Source: Candidatus Magnetocorallium paracelense
GTDB lineage: Bacteria; Nitrospirota; Thermodesulfovibrionia; Thermodesulfovibrionales; Magnetobacteriaceae
Direction of reading: 5' to 3'
Assembly (NCBI GenBank): GCA_029001845.1
Contig: JAREWP010000030.1
Location: 42,772-106,771, forward strand
Length of the DNA: 64,000 bases
Shown one piece after another: positions 50,573 through 59,554 of this stretch. The number at the start of each line of letters is the position of its first letter. Position 1 is the first letter of the stretch. The notes beneath the pieces were generated by a model. The model did no database searches and had not been told where the DNA came from. It saw nothing but the letters and a program-made list of their open reading frames with translations. The position numbers and the translations under genes are program-made.

Positions 50573-52636
50573 ATGATTCTCGCCGTTTTGCAGGCTCGCG
50601 TCTCTTCTGTCCGTCTTCCCGGTAAGGTATTGATGCCTCTTTTGGGCAAACCTATGATTTCCAGGCAGATTGACAGGGTAAAGAGGAGTGAGCGAATAGA
50701 TCGCCTCGTTGTTGCGACAAGCATGGAAGAGCGCGATAATAAGTTATCCGACCTATGCAGAGAAAAGGAAGTTCCATGTTTCAGAGGAAGCCTGGAAGAT
50801 GTTTTGGACAGGTTTTATCAAGCGACATTGTCTTATAATCCCGAACATGTCGTGAGACTGACCGGAGATTGCCCCGTTATCGACCCACATATTATAGATG
50901 AGGTAATCGATTTTTATTTTGAAGGGGAATTCGATTATGCAACCAATTCGATAGAGCCTTACACTTTTCCCGACGGTCTGGATGTTGAAATCTTTAAATT
51001 TGGTGTTTTGGAAAGGGCTTGGAAAGAGGCCGTGATGCCTTCTCACCGTGAGCATGTTTCTCTTTTTATCAGAAAAAATCCTCAATTCTTTAAATTGGGC
51101 AGGTATGAAAATTCTACAGATCTCTCACACCTGAGATTTACTGTCGATGAGGCTGAGGATTTTGAGTACATAACGAAAATATATGAGGAGCTGTTTCCTG
51201 AAAATCCATTATTTACCACAGCAGATATATTGGACCTGATTCGCAGAAAACCGTCTCTGTCCGAGATAAACAGCGATATTCAGAGAAATGAAGGCGGAAA
51301 AAAATCACAGGCTGCCGATGTTCAATATTTAATGAACGAAACAATCCCGGAAAAAAGGTATAAAACCTCAAGGGATACTCTTGCTCGTGCGCTAAAGACA
51401 ATCCCGCTTGGTTCTCAGACCTTCAGTAAAAGTAAAACTGCATATCCATATGGAATATCTCCTCATTTTATTGTCAAAGGTTCCGGCTCCCATGTCTGGG
51501 ATATCGATAATAATGAATACATCGATTTTGTAAATGCCCTGGCTGCCATTACTCTCGGTTATAATGACCCTGATGTTACATGTGCGGTAAAGTCTCAGCT
51601 TGATGACGGTACCATTTTTAGTCTGCCTCATGAACTTGAAATAAGAGTGGCGGAGAAAATAACTGAGATGGTGCCCTGCGCGGAAATGGTGCGCTTCGGC
51701 AAAAACGGTTCCGATGCAACTGCCGGCGCAGTCAGGCTGGCAAGAGCGTTTACAGGAAGAGATCATGTTGCTGTATGCGGTTACCATGGCTGGCAGGATT
51801 GGTACATCGGTTCGACAAGTAGGGATCTTGGGGTGCCTAAAGAAGTCTCTGCTCTTACCCACACATTTCAATATAACAACATAGAATCCCTCTATAATCT
51901 GTTTCACTCTTTTCCCGGAGACATTGCCTGTGTCATTATGGAGCCGATGAATTCAACTGAACCTGAGAATTGTTTTCTTGAGGAGATAAGGGATTTAACT
52001 GAAAAAAACGGTTGTTTATTGATTTTTGACGAAATGGTGACAGGTTTTAGATTCGCCCGGGGCGGTGCTCAAGAATATTTTGGAGTGATTCCGGACATTG
52101 CTGCATTCGGAAAGGGACTCTCAAATGGTTATCCTGTTTCTGCGATAGCAGGCAGAGCCGATGTAATGAAGCTTATGGAGGAAATATTTTTTTCATTTAC
52201 CTTTGCCGGCGAAACACTCTCTTTAGCCGCTGCTGAAGCAGCATTGACAAGAATACAGAAAGAGGATGTTATAGAGAGCTTTTGGATTCAGGGAGGCAAG
52301 ATTGTCGACGGAATTCAGAGGCTGATTAAAAAGTACGCCCTTGAAGATGCTGTTTCTTTATATGGAAAACAATGTTGGCCAATCATGAAGTTCAAGGATT
52401 CTGTTCATTTTTCACAATGGGAGATCAAGACCTTATTTTTACAGGAAGTCTTTAAAAGAGGGATCCTGGTTCTCGGCTCGCATAATATGAGTTATGCCCA
52501 TACAGACAGTGATATTGAAAGACTTTTAATAGTCTATGACGAAGTTTTTTCCATTATTAAGGACGGTCTTATAAACAGGGGTATTAATAAGATGCTTCAA
52601 GTGGAGCCTCTTATTCCTCTGTTTTCTGTCAGATGA
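50573..52636 (+). CDS. pseF: Fused cytidylyltransferase (PseF/SpsF type) and class III aminotransferase
   Basis: 687 aa. Residues 1-240 are the SpsF/PseF CMP-transferase: LAVLQARVSSVRLPGKVLMPLLGKPMI, DVLDRFYQA, RLTGDCPVIDP. Residues about 265-687 are a glutamate-1-semialdehyde-aminotransferase-like PLP enzyme: KGSGSHVWDIDNNEYIDF, GSDATAGAVRLARAFTGRDHV, Lys514 in FGKGLSNGYP. The first part activates pseudaminic acid with CTP. The second could transaminate an oxidised carbon of the nonulosonate or of a precursor. Its stop overlaps pseG's start by 4 bp. Confidence 0.85.
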   Translation: MILAVLQARVSSVRLPGKVLMPLLGKPMISRQIDRVKRSERIDRLVVATSMEERDNKLSDLCREKEVPCFRGSLEDVLDRFYQATLSYNPEHVVRLTGDCPVIDPHIIDEVIDFYFEGEFDYATNSIEPYTFPDGLDVEIFKFGVLERAWKEAVMPSHREHVSLFIRKNPQFFKLGRYENSTDLSHLRFTVDEAEDFEYITKIYEELFPENPLFTTADILDLIRRKPSLSEINSDIQRNEGGKKSQAADVQYLMNETIPEKRYKTSRDTLARALKTIPLGSQTFSKSKTAYPYGISPHFIVKGSGSHVWDIDNNEYIDFVNALAAITLGYNDPDVTCAVKSQLDDGTIFSLPHELEIRVAEKITEMVPCAEMVRFGKNGSDATAGAVRLARAFTGRDHVAVCGYHGWQDWYIGSTSRDLGVPKEVSALTHTFQYNNIESLYNLFHSFPGDIACVIMEPMNSTEPENCFLEEIRDLTEKNGCLLIFDEMVTGFRFARGGAQEYFGVIPDIAAFGKGLSNGYPVSAIAGRADVMKLMEEIFFSFTFAGETLSLAAAEAALTRIQKEDVIESFWIQGGKIVDGIQRLIKKYALEDAVSLYGKQCWPIMKFKDSVHFSQWEIKTLFLQEVFKRGILVLGSHNMSYAHTDSDIERLLIVYDEVFSIIKDGLINRGINKMLQVEPLIPLFSVR

Positions 52637-53679
52637 ATATTTCTGTTCGCGCTGACTCTTCGATTTATATTGGTACAGGCCACATAATGAGGTGCCTGGC
52701 TTTATCTGACGCTTTGCGCTCAAGAGGCGCAAAAGTAGATTTTATTACGAGAGAGGAACCGGGTAATTTGATAGAGACCATTAAGGATTACGGTTTTGAA
52801 GTTCATGCTCTGCCGGGAAATATTGCAGTTGAAGAGGATGCATATCTGGCCTATGCTTATCTTAAAAGTTTACCTTACAGTACAGACCATCTTATTGTAG
52901 ACCACTATGGTCTGGATATTAAATGGGAGTCACCTTTTAGATATATAGTTAAAAATATAATCGTTTTAGATGAACCGGCAAATCGAAGTCATGATTGTGA
53001 TATATTACTGGATCAGCAATATATCACTCGGAAAAACAGATATCAGAATTTGGTTCCCGATAATTGTGTGCAATTACTTGGGCCTGAATATGCTATACTG
53101 AGGCCGGAGTTTTTTCGGGCAAGAAAGAATCTGCAAGAGAAAGATGGCAAAGTCAATCGTCTCTTAATTTTTATGGGAGGCGTAGATTCAAAAAATATAA
53201 CCACTATTGTCCTAAAAGCGATAGGAAAACTCAATCGAAGCGATATTAAAACGGAAGTCGTATTAGGCGAAAAGAACCCTTCACGTAATGAAATCATAAA
53301 ACTTGCCGAAAGAACGTTCAATACAACTGTCCATGTGAATGTAAAAAATATGGCTGACCTTATGTCTCATTGCGATCTTGTAATCGGGGCTGGAGGCACA
53401 AATACCTGGGAGAGGTGCTGTCTCGGATTACCTTCAGTTGTAATAGCTACGGCAGCCAACCAGATCGAGGTTGTCAACGAACTGTCAAAAGAGGGTTATG
53501 TTGTATATGCCGGGTTTTACGAAAATATAACTGAACAGAGTTTGTTGGAAAATATTTGCCCGTTACTGGAAAATCCTGACAGAGTCAAAGAGCTCTCAAT
53601 TATGGTTAAAGAGTTGGTAGACGGGGCCGGGGCGGATCGTGTCGCCGACAAGATTTTCGAACTGAATTATTTGAATTAA
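52633..53679 (+). CDS. pseG: UDP-2,4-diacetamido-2,4,6-trideoxy-altropyranose hydrolase
   Basis: 348 aa GT-B-fold protein. Start MNISVRADSSIYIGTGHIMRCLALSDALR with the conserved GTGHIMRC. Further marks: LLGPEYAILRPEF, MGGVDSKN, and AGGTNTWERCCLGLPSVV. It releases UDP to give the free diacetamido-altrose used by PseI. ATG 52633 lies in the last codon of the preceding fused gene. The family is diagnostic of the pseudaminic rather than the sialic acid route. Confidence 0.9.
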   Translation: MNISVRADSSIYIGTGHIMRCLALSDALRSRGAKVDFITREEPGNLIETIKDYGFEVHALPGNIAVEEDAYLAYAYLKSLPYSTDHLIVDHYGLDIKWESPFRYIVKNIIVLDEPANRSHDCDILLDQQYITRKNRYQNLVPDNCVQLLGPEYAILRPEFFRARKNLQEKDGKVNRLLIFMGGVDSKNITTIVLKAIGKLNRSDIKTEVVLGEKNPSRNEIIKLAERTFNTTVHVNVKNMADLMSHCDLVIGAGGTNTWERCCLGLPSVVIATAANQIEVVNELSKEGYVVYAGFYENITEQSLLENICPLLENPDRVKELSIMVKELVDGAGADRVADKIFELNYLN

Positions 53680-54636
53680 ATGTTGTCAGATCGTTATAAA
53701 AAGGAGGCTTTAAGTGCGATTGAGACTTTTCTGCCTGAATATCGGTTCGACCAATACAGGTATTTGCCTTCTCAAAAGAGTAATACCTGGCAGCGCTATT
53801 TAATGAAGAGGCTTAATGCAGAAATGAACGATGAGAGCAATCAGTTCTTTTTTGATATTTCACATACCTCCCCTTTGTTGTTGGGATGTAAAAAATCTAA
53901 ATGGGATGAGGATCATTTTGGTATCAAAATGGCTTTTATTAACTGGCTCATTGCTGCAGAAACTTCAAAGAGCAGGGAAGGGATGAGTAAAATCCTTGAT
54001 GATTGTATTTCAAGTTTAAAAAAAGAGGGATTCAGGTACGTTTCAGCTCGAATTAACAGTGACGATATCGCTTCTATTCATCTTTTGGAAGATAAAGGGT
54101 TCAGATATTATGAAACAATATTATATCCGATAGTAAAATGCGTCGGCCTGTCACTGGAGCCCGATCCCAGTGTAAGACTTATAAATCCTTCGGCTGTTGA
54201 CGACGTGTTGAGGATAGCGGAACAACACCAATTTCAGCGTGGCCACTTTTACTGCGATGAAAGGTTTGACAAGAATAAGGTTAATTCAATGTATGTTAAA
54301 TGGATTCGTACAACATTGAAAAATAACGAACCTATTGCTATATTCATGAATGAAAACAGTGTGCTCGGTTATTTTACCTTTGTCATGGAAGATGAGTTGT
54401 CAAATTTTTTTGGCCACAGTTTCGGACGCATGACATCGTTAGCCATGGATATATCTGACAGAGGCAAAGGTTTTGGCTCACGTTTTTTCAGAGGATTAAT
54501 AGCCCTGATCGCCGGGATGGGAAAAGAATATATTCTGTCGGAATACGCTACAAAGAATCACATATCCGCTCGATTACATGCTCAAAATTCATTTTATTCA
54601 ATACATGATAAGGTGCTGTTTCATCTCTGGCTATGA
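53680..54636 (+). CDS. GNAT N-acetyltransferase, PseH role likely
   Basis: 318 aa. Two GNAT-like halves: the first, about 55-150, is incomplete. The second, 170-318, carries SLAMDISDRGKGFGSRFFRG, the acetyl-CoA binding loop, and NHISARLHAQNSFY. The architecture resembles dTDP-fucosamine acetyltransferase (WecD/FdtC type) rather than small PseH. Its ATG directly follows the pseG stop with no gap. It is the only acetyltransferase in the locus, so the 4-N-acetylation of the PseC product is its most plausible job. Confidence 0.75.
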   Translation: MLSDRYKKEALSAIETFLPEYRFDQYRYLPSQKSNTWQRYLMKRLNAEMNDESNQFFFDISHTSPLLLGCKKSKWDEDHFGIKMAFINWLIAAETSKSREGMSKILDDCISSLKKEGFRYVSARINSDDIASIHLLEDKGFRYYETILYPIVKCVGLSLEPDPSVRLINPSAVDDVLRIAEQHQFQRGHFYCDERFDKNKVNSMYVKWIRTTLKNNEPIAIFMNENSVLGYFTFVMEDELSNFFGHSFGRMTSLAMDISDRGKGFGSRFFRGLIALIAGMGKEYILSEYATKNHISARLHAQNSFYSIHDKVLFHLWL

Positions 54637-54986
54637 AAATTTTTTTTCCTTCAAGAGCTGACTTTAAGGGTTGACTCAAAAAATAAGTTTACATTCTATC
54701 ATCTCACTTGCTTCATCATTTGAACTGCAATGAAAAATCGGAGGTTATATGGAAGAAAAACAGTGGACTAAAGCTTTTCTGAGCTATAGTAAAAAAACTA
54801 TAATTCATAAAATCCGATATTTTTTTATTTAAAAGCTTTTTCAAGTGTCTTAAAAGACAAAAAAAGCATCATTCCGGATATAGGTTAAGGTTGTCGTCTT
54901 ATTGTTGTTTTTTTCTTCTAATCCTCTGCCTGCCTTATAATGAACCAAAGCAGGTTTTAAGCATAGACAAAATATAAAAATACGCA
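54637..54986. other. Gap with one possible mini-ORF
   Basis: AT-rich, 350 bp. Only the 27-codon ORF at 54749 has a ribosome site. CTTATAATG near 54935 could be a -10 element (TATAAT) for the following genes, without a good -35. It may mark the boundary between the pse part and the second glycan part. Confidence 0.5.
54749..54832 (+). CDS. Possible 27-aa ORF or truncated gene start
   Basis: CGGAGGTTAT lies 2-11 bases before ATG 54749, a strong site. The product MEEKQWTKAFLSYSKKTIIH (27 aa in total) looks like the N-terminus of a larger protein rather than a stand-alone peptide. No downstream frame clearly continues it. Confidence 0.3.
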   Translation: MEEKQWTKAFLSYSKKTIIHKIRYFFI

Positions 54987-55796
54987 TTGAAACTGTTAAG
55001 CATAATTCTGCCAACTTATAATGAAAAAGATAATATCGTTATTTTAATCGAGCAGATAATGAATTCTCTGGAACATGAATTTTTCAGTTTTGAGATTATT
55101 GTAGTCGATGATAACTCTCCCGATGGAACTTCGGAGGTTGTCAGAACGCTGATGAAGAGTTTCCCGCCTTTACGTCTTTTAACAAGAACGTCTGATAAGG
55201 GTCTTGTTCCATCTATTCATGATGGCATACAGCATGCTAAAGGAGACATATGTATATGGATGGATGCTGATTTATCAATGTCTCCAATATTAATTAAATC
55301 AATGGTGAAAGAGTTGGAAAATGGAGCTGACCTTGTCGTCGGTTCACGTTATATTAAGGGAGGCTGTATGAAGGGAGCCGATCCGGACGGTCATCCGACT
55401 TCGCTTCTATCTGTATGGAGAACACTGTCCTCTACAGAGGATTCTTTTCTCTCCGCAATGATTTCGAAAACAGGTAATTTAGTAGTACGAGCCATTTTGA
55501 AATCTCCACTACATGATCATACAAGTGGTTTTTTCTGTTCTAAGAAAAAAACCTTATTAACTGTAGGAGTACAAGGAAGCTTTGTGGATTATTGCATTTC
55601 GCTTCCCTACCGGTGTTATATGAAGGGACTTAATGTTGTCGAAGTACCAATGGTTTTGACTCCAAGAAAGTATGGAAAATCAAAAACCTCCAATGATTTA
55701 TCTTCAATTATATCGGTAGCCTATCAGTGTATAAAAGCTGCTTTTATTTTAAAAATAACTGTCAAAAGCGAAAGGAGCGAAAGATATGCGATGTAG
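54987..55796 (+). CDS. Family 2 glycosyltransferase, DPM1/polyprenol-phosphate type
   Basis: 269 aa. GT-A fold: IILPTYNEKDNIVILIEQI, VVDDNSPDGTSEVV, and the DAD motif at 93-95 (WMDADLSMSP). The C-terminus carries the RKYGKSKTS motif typical of dolichol-/polyprenol-phosphate hexose synthases, with one weak hydrophobic tail. Start TTG 54987. Such enzymes give a lipid-linked sugar that serves GT-C transferases, and a GT-C-like protein is encoded at 61067. Confidence 0.8.
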   Translation: MKLLSIILPTYNEKDNIVILIEQIMNSLEHEFFSFEIIVVDDNSPDGTSEVVRTLMKSFPPLRLLTRTSDKGLVPSIHDGIQHAKGDICIWMDADLSMSPILIKSMVKELENGADLVVGSRYIKGGCMKGADPDGHPTSLLSVWRTLSSTEDSFLSAMISKTGNLVVRAILKSPLHDHTSGFFCSKKKTLLTVGVQGSFVDYCISLPYRCYMKGLNVVEVPMVLTPRKYGKSKTSNDLSSIISVAYQCIKAAFILKITVKSERSERYAM

Positions 55797-57006
55797 GCTT
55801 TGCGGTCATGATAATTTGTCTCCATTTTTGGATCTTGGTTTCACTCCGCCTGCGGATCAGTTTTTAATAAAAGAGCAACTCAATGAGCCTGAAACTTACT
55901 ATCCTTTGACTGTTGTTCGTTGCGATCAATGCTTTTTTGTACAATTAAGTTATGTTGTTCATCCGGGTATACTTTACCGGAATGATTATCCTTATGAATC
56001 TTCTATGACCAGAACGGGTGTTACACATTTCGATGCTTTTGCGGAATCGGTTATGGAGATGTTTCACCTTTCCAGTAAAGACTTTGTAATTGATATTGGA
56101 AGTAATGTCGGAGTTTTGCTCTCCGGTTTTAAAAATAGAGGATGTAGGATCCTGGGAATAGATCCTGCAGAGAATATTGCACAGATCGCCAACCATAACG
56201 GCATTCCTACTCTGCCTGTCTTTTTTAATAATGATGTGGCTCTTAATGTTATTAAAAAGCATGGTAAGGCAAAGATTGTTACCGCTTCAAATGTATTTGC
56301 TCACATTGACAATCTCAATTTGTTAATGAAGGATATAGATACTGTGTTAGATGAAGATGGCATATTTATTGTTGAAGGGCCTTATCTTGTACATTTATTG
56401 GCGAAACTGGAATACGATACGATCTATCATGAGCACCTCTCTTATCTTTCGCTCCTTCCCTTAATACCATTTTTTAAAAAATGCGGTTTTGAGCTTTTTG
56501 ACGTCAGACAGTTTGATATCCATGGAGGCTCAATAAGATTATTTGTTAGTCGTGCATTAAAAAGAGATGTCAGCCCGGAGGTGAATGAACTGGTAAATTA
56601 TGAGAAAGTACAGAAGATACACTCAATGGACAGTTTATTCCGTTTTGCCGAAAAAGTAGAGATAAACAGGAGAAGTCTGCTTTCACTTTTAGTATCGCTT
56701 AAAGAGCAGGGGAAAAAAATTGCAGCCGTAAGCGCTCCGGCAAAAGGAATGACATTACTGAATTATTGCAAGATTGGTAATAACTTATTGGAATTTGTCA
56801 CGGAAAAATCAACTCTTAAGATCAACAAGTTTACTCCGGGGATGCACCTGCCTGTTCTTCCCGACTCTGCCCTGGTTTCGGAAAAAATTGATTATGCACT
56901 TTTACTGGCTTGGAATTTTAAGGATGAAATAATGAGAAATCTTACGGAATTCAAAGACGGAGGGGGGCGTTTTATCATTCCCATCCCGGAACCGGTTGTC
57001 GTTTAA
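55786..57006 (+). CDS. SAM-dependent C-methyltransferase with zinc-binding N-terminus
   Basis: 406 aa. The N-terminal zinc knuckle C3-C6...C46-C49 (MRCRLCGH, RCDQC), the SAM motif IDIGSNVGVLL (about 102), then a C-terminal domain (SAPAKGMTLLNYC about 315). This three-part pattern matches TylC3-type NDP-hexose 3-C-methyltransferases. It would methylate a keto-sugar nucleotide. Its start overlaps the GT2 gene by 11 bp. Confidence 0.82.
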   Translation: MRCRLCGHDNLSPFLDLGFTPPADQFLIKEQLNEPETYYPLTVVRCDQCFFVQLSYVVHPGILYRNDYPYESSMTRTGVTHFDAFAESVMEMFHLSSKDFVIDIGSNVGVLLSGFKNRGCRILGIDPAENIAQIANHNGIPTLPVFFNNDVALNVIKKHGKAKIVTASNVFAHIDNLNLLMKDIDTVLDEDGIFIVEGPYLVHLLAKLEYDTIYHEHLSYLSLLPLIPFFKKCGFELFDVRQFDIHGGSIRLFVSRALKRDVSPEVNELVNYEKVQKIHSMDSLFRFAEKVEINRRSLLSLLVSLKEQGKKIAAVSAPAKGMTLLNYCKIGNNLLEFVTEKSTLKINKFTPGMHLPVLPDSALVSEKIDYALLLAWNFKDEIMRNLTEFKDGGGRFIIPIPEPVVV

Positions 57007-57103
57007 ATTAAGAGACAGTTTACTTATATAATTAATGAATTTACAATTATACACAATTATGTAAGCTATATTTGACAATTAATGTAAGCTGGAAGGTGAA
57101 GGA

Positions 57104-57493
57104 ATGATAATTAAAAAAATAAGACCCGATTTTCAGGATCATCGAGGGATTATTCAGGATATTTTAGTCCATGAACCTATTGAACATGTTACTGTTATAA
57201 CTTCGAAAAAGGATGTGATCCGTGGAAATCATTATCATAAAGAGACGATTCAGTGGGTTTACTTATATTCGGGAAAGCTAAAATCTCTTACTCAGAAGGA
57301 TGGAGAAAAAGTAGTTTCTCTGATCATTGAACCGGGGGATTTGCTCAAAACCGAAAAAATGGAAAAACATGCCCTGGAGGCTCTGGAGGATTCCGTTTTT
57401 TTTGTTTTCACCAAAGGACCGAGAGGGGGAGAAGATTATGAAGCAGATACATACAGATTGGAGATACCCCTTACTGAGGAGTTAACTAAATGA
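57104..57493 (+). CDS. Sugar cupin (FdtA/RmlC-like isomerase or epimerase)
   Basis: 129 aa, one cupin domain: DHRGIIQDIL, ITSKKDVIRGNHYHKETIQWVYLYSG with HYH, and LIEPGDLLKTEKMEKHALEALEDS. It resembles dTDP-sugar ketoisomerases/epimerase-like cupins (RmlC_like). It overlaps the following DegT aminotransferase by 4 bp (ATGA), so the two probably act in succession on one sugar nucleotide. GGAAGGTGAAGG precedes ATG. Confidence 0.8.
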   Translation: MIIKKIRPDFQDHRGIIQDILVHEPIEHVTVITSKKDVIRGNHYHKETIQWVYLYSGKLKSLTQKDGEKVVSLIIEPGDLLKTEKMEKHALEALEDSVFFVFTKGPRGGEDYEADTYRLEIPLTEELTK

Positions 57494-58602
57494 ACGGGAT
57501 TATACCTGTCTCGGAACCGCTTTTTGGCAAAGAGGAGGAGGAAAATGTCATAGACTGTATCAGAACAGGATGGATTTCTTCAGAAGGACGATATGTTGAA
57601 GAATTTGAACGTCTGTGCGCTCAGTCATGCTCCATGAAGCATGGAATTGCTGTAAGCGGAGGAACATCTGCCTTACAGGTTGCCGTGCAGTGTCTTCCTT
57701 TTCAAAGGGGTGATGAAATTATTCTCCCCTCCTTTACAATTATTTCCTGCGCCACAGCCATTGTTGAAGCGGGCGCTGTTCCGGTTTTGGTGGATTGCGA
57801 TTCGGATACCTGGACTATGGATGTTGCGGCTATTGAGTCAAAAATAACGTCAAAAACCAGAGCTATTATGGCAGTTCATATTTATGGACATCCCGTTGAC
57901 ATGGATGCGGTTTTATCATTAGCTGATAAATACGGACTATTTGTAATCGAGGATGCCGCCGAGGCTCACGGCGCCGAGTATAAGGGACGCAAGTGCGGTG
58001 GGATGTCCGATATCAGTATACTTAGTTTTTATGCCAATAAGCTGATTACAACAGGAGAGGGCGGGATGGTATTGACTAACAATGACGATTTTGCAGAAAG
58101 AGCGAGAAGCTTGAGAAATTTGTGTTTCAGACCCGAAAAGAGGTTTTATCATACAGAGATTGGTCATAATTATCGACTGACAAACGTTCAGGCTGCTATC
58201 GGGGTTGCTCAATTACATAAATTAGACAATTTTATAGTCCGAAAAAGAGAGATGGCCAAATTATACAATCAAGAGCTTACCGGACTGCCTCTCCAATTCC
58301 CAATCGAAAAGGAGTGGGCGAAAAATATTTATTGGATGTATGGAATTGTTTTAAACGATTCCGTTGAAGAGGATCCGGTTCAGGTGATGTCTCTTTTAAA
58401 AAAGGAGGGTATTCAAAGCAGACCCTTTTTTTGGCCTCTACATGAGCAACCGGTTTTTAATAAAATGGGCCTTTTTAACAGTGAATCATATCCAGTTTCG
58501 GAAAAGATCGCCAGAAGAGGTTTTTATTTGCCAAGCGGCCAGGCGATAACTGACGAGCAAATCCAAAAAGTAGCTTGCGAATTGAAAAAAATACTCAATT
58601 AA
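57490..58602 (+). CDS. DegT/DnrJ/EryC1/StrS sugar aminotransferase
   Basis: 370 aa. PLP Lys184 in SFYANKLITTGEGG; ISSEGRYVEEFER and NYRLTNVQAAIGVAQL. It is closest in pattern to GDP-perosamine synthase-like or PglE-like 4-aminotransferases. It follows the cupin by overlap and precedes a methyltransferase by 10 bp. It would install an amino group on a 4-keto-6-deoxy sugar. No dehydratase for that branch is visible, so its substrate must come from elsewhere or from PseB. Confidence 0.83.
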   Translation: MNGIIPVSEPLFGKEEEENVIDCIRTGWISSEGRYVEEFERLCAQSCSMKHGIAVSGGTSALQVAVQCLPFQRGDEIILPSFTIISCATAIVEAGAVPVLVDCDSDTWTMDVAAIESKITSKTRAIMAVHIYGHPVDMDAVLSLADKYGLFVIEDAAEAHGAEYKGRKCGGMSDISILSFYANKLITTGEGGMVLTNNDDFAERARSLRNLCFRPEKRFYHTEIGHNYRLTNVQAAIGVAQLHKLDNFIVRKREMAKLYNQELTGLPLQFPIEKEWAKNIYWMYGIVLNDSVEEDPVQVMSLLKKEGIQSRPFFWPLHEQPVFNKMGLFNSESYPVSEKIARRGFYLPSGQAITDEQIQKVACELKKILN

Positions 58603-58612
58603 TCCTATTAAG

Positions 58613-59380
58613 ATGAATAATTCAGTGTTCGGAAAAAACTATTCAGAAAATTATGATTTATTTTATAAAACCAAAAATTATGAGGCTGAATGCGATTTTC
58701 TTGAGCTTATTTTTCGTAAATACAACCTTGAGGTCAAAACAATCCTGGACTTGGGTTGCGGGACCGGAGGCCATTTAATTCCTTTATCTAAAAGGGGTTA
58801 TCAGGTTACAGGTGTCGAACGTTCCGCAGATATGCTGGATATAGCGAAAAGAAAAGTTGAGAAAGAAGCTGTAGATGCAGAATTGGTAGAGGGAGATATA
58901 AGTACATTGAAAACGGACCGTAGGTTTGACGCGGTTATTTCAATGTTTGCAGTATTGGGATATCAAACTCAAAACAGTCAGGTACGGAAGACCTGCGCCA
59001 CTGTGTATAATCATCTTTCAACTAATGGAGCCTTTATTTTCGATATTTGGAATGGTCTTGCAGTCTTGTCTCAAAGACCTGTACCTGTGATTAAAAATTT
59101 TTTCAATGAAAATCAGGAGATAATAAGAATTACAGAACCTGTTATAGATCTTCTTTCTCATACTGTAGAAGTAAAATACAGATTGCTGGTACAAGAGAAA
59201 GAAAAAATGATATCCAACACCTCCGAATCGCATTTAGTACGTTTTTTTTTCCCTCAGGAGATCGCCTATTATTTGCAGTCCAGTGGCTTTCACAAAGTCG
59301 ATTTTTATCCTTTTATGGATTTGAATCAAATCGTGAGCGATACAACATGGTCTTTGACAATAGTAGGACGTCCTGGTTAG
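58613..59380 (+). CDS. SAM-dependent N- or O-methyltransferase
   Basis: 255 aa. Class I fold with ILDLGCGTGGH (44-54), GVERSADMLDIAKRK and FDAVISMFAVLGYQTQNSQ. It resembles dTDP-sugar N,N-dimethyltransferases (DesVI/TylM1 type), which act after a DegT aminotransferase, as the gene order suggests. It starts with ATG 58613 without a strong ribosome site. Its stop abuts a palindromic element. Confidence 0.8.
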   Translation: MNNSVFGKNYSENYDLFYKTKNYEAECDFLELIFRKYNLEVKTILDLGCGTGGHLIPLSKRGYQVTGVERSADMLDIAKRKVEKEAVDAELVEGDISTLKTDRRFDAVISMFAVLGYQTQNSQVRKTCATVYNHLSTNGAFIFDIWNGLAVLSQRPVPVIKNFFNENQEIIRITEPVIDLLSHTVEVKYRLLVQEKEKMISNTSESHLVRFFFPQEIAYYLQSSGFHKVDFYPFMDLNQIVSDTTWSLTIVGRPG

Positions 59381-59517
59381 TTAATACGGCAGCGACACTT
59401 TAGTTATATACAGCGAACCGGTTAGACAACAGGCACAAGGCATAAGGTTGGTTTTTTCTTATGCCTTGTGCCTGTTGCCTGAATAGCGATTAATATAAAG
59501 TGTCGTTGCCGTATTAA
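59381..59517. repeat. Nested palindromic miniature element (137 bp)
   Basis: Outer arms TTAATACGGCAGCGACACTT(TA) at 59381-59402 and its complement at 59496-59517 differ at one base. Inner arms CAACAGGCACAAGGCATAAG (59427-59446) and CTTATGCCTTGTGCCTGTTG (59458-59477) are perfect. No ORF. It separates the methyltransferase from the radical SAM gene and would fold as two stacked hairpins. Confidence 0.85.
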
Positions 59518-59554
59518 GGAAGAAGTCTTTAACCTCGACAGAATTAGATTATTA

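Noticed and set aside
57071..57103. TTGACA before the sugar cupin as a promoter
   Set aside because: It is only about 33 bases from the ATG, so a -10 box would fall in the ribosome binding site.
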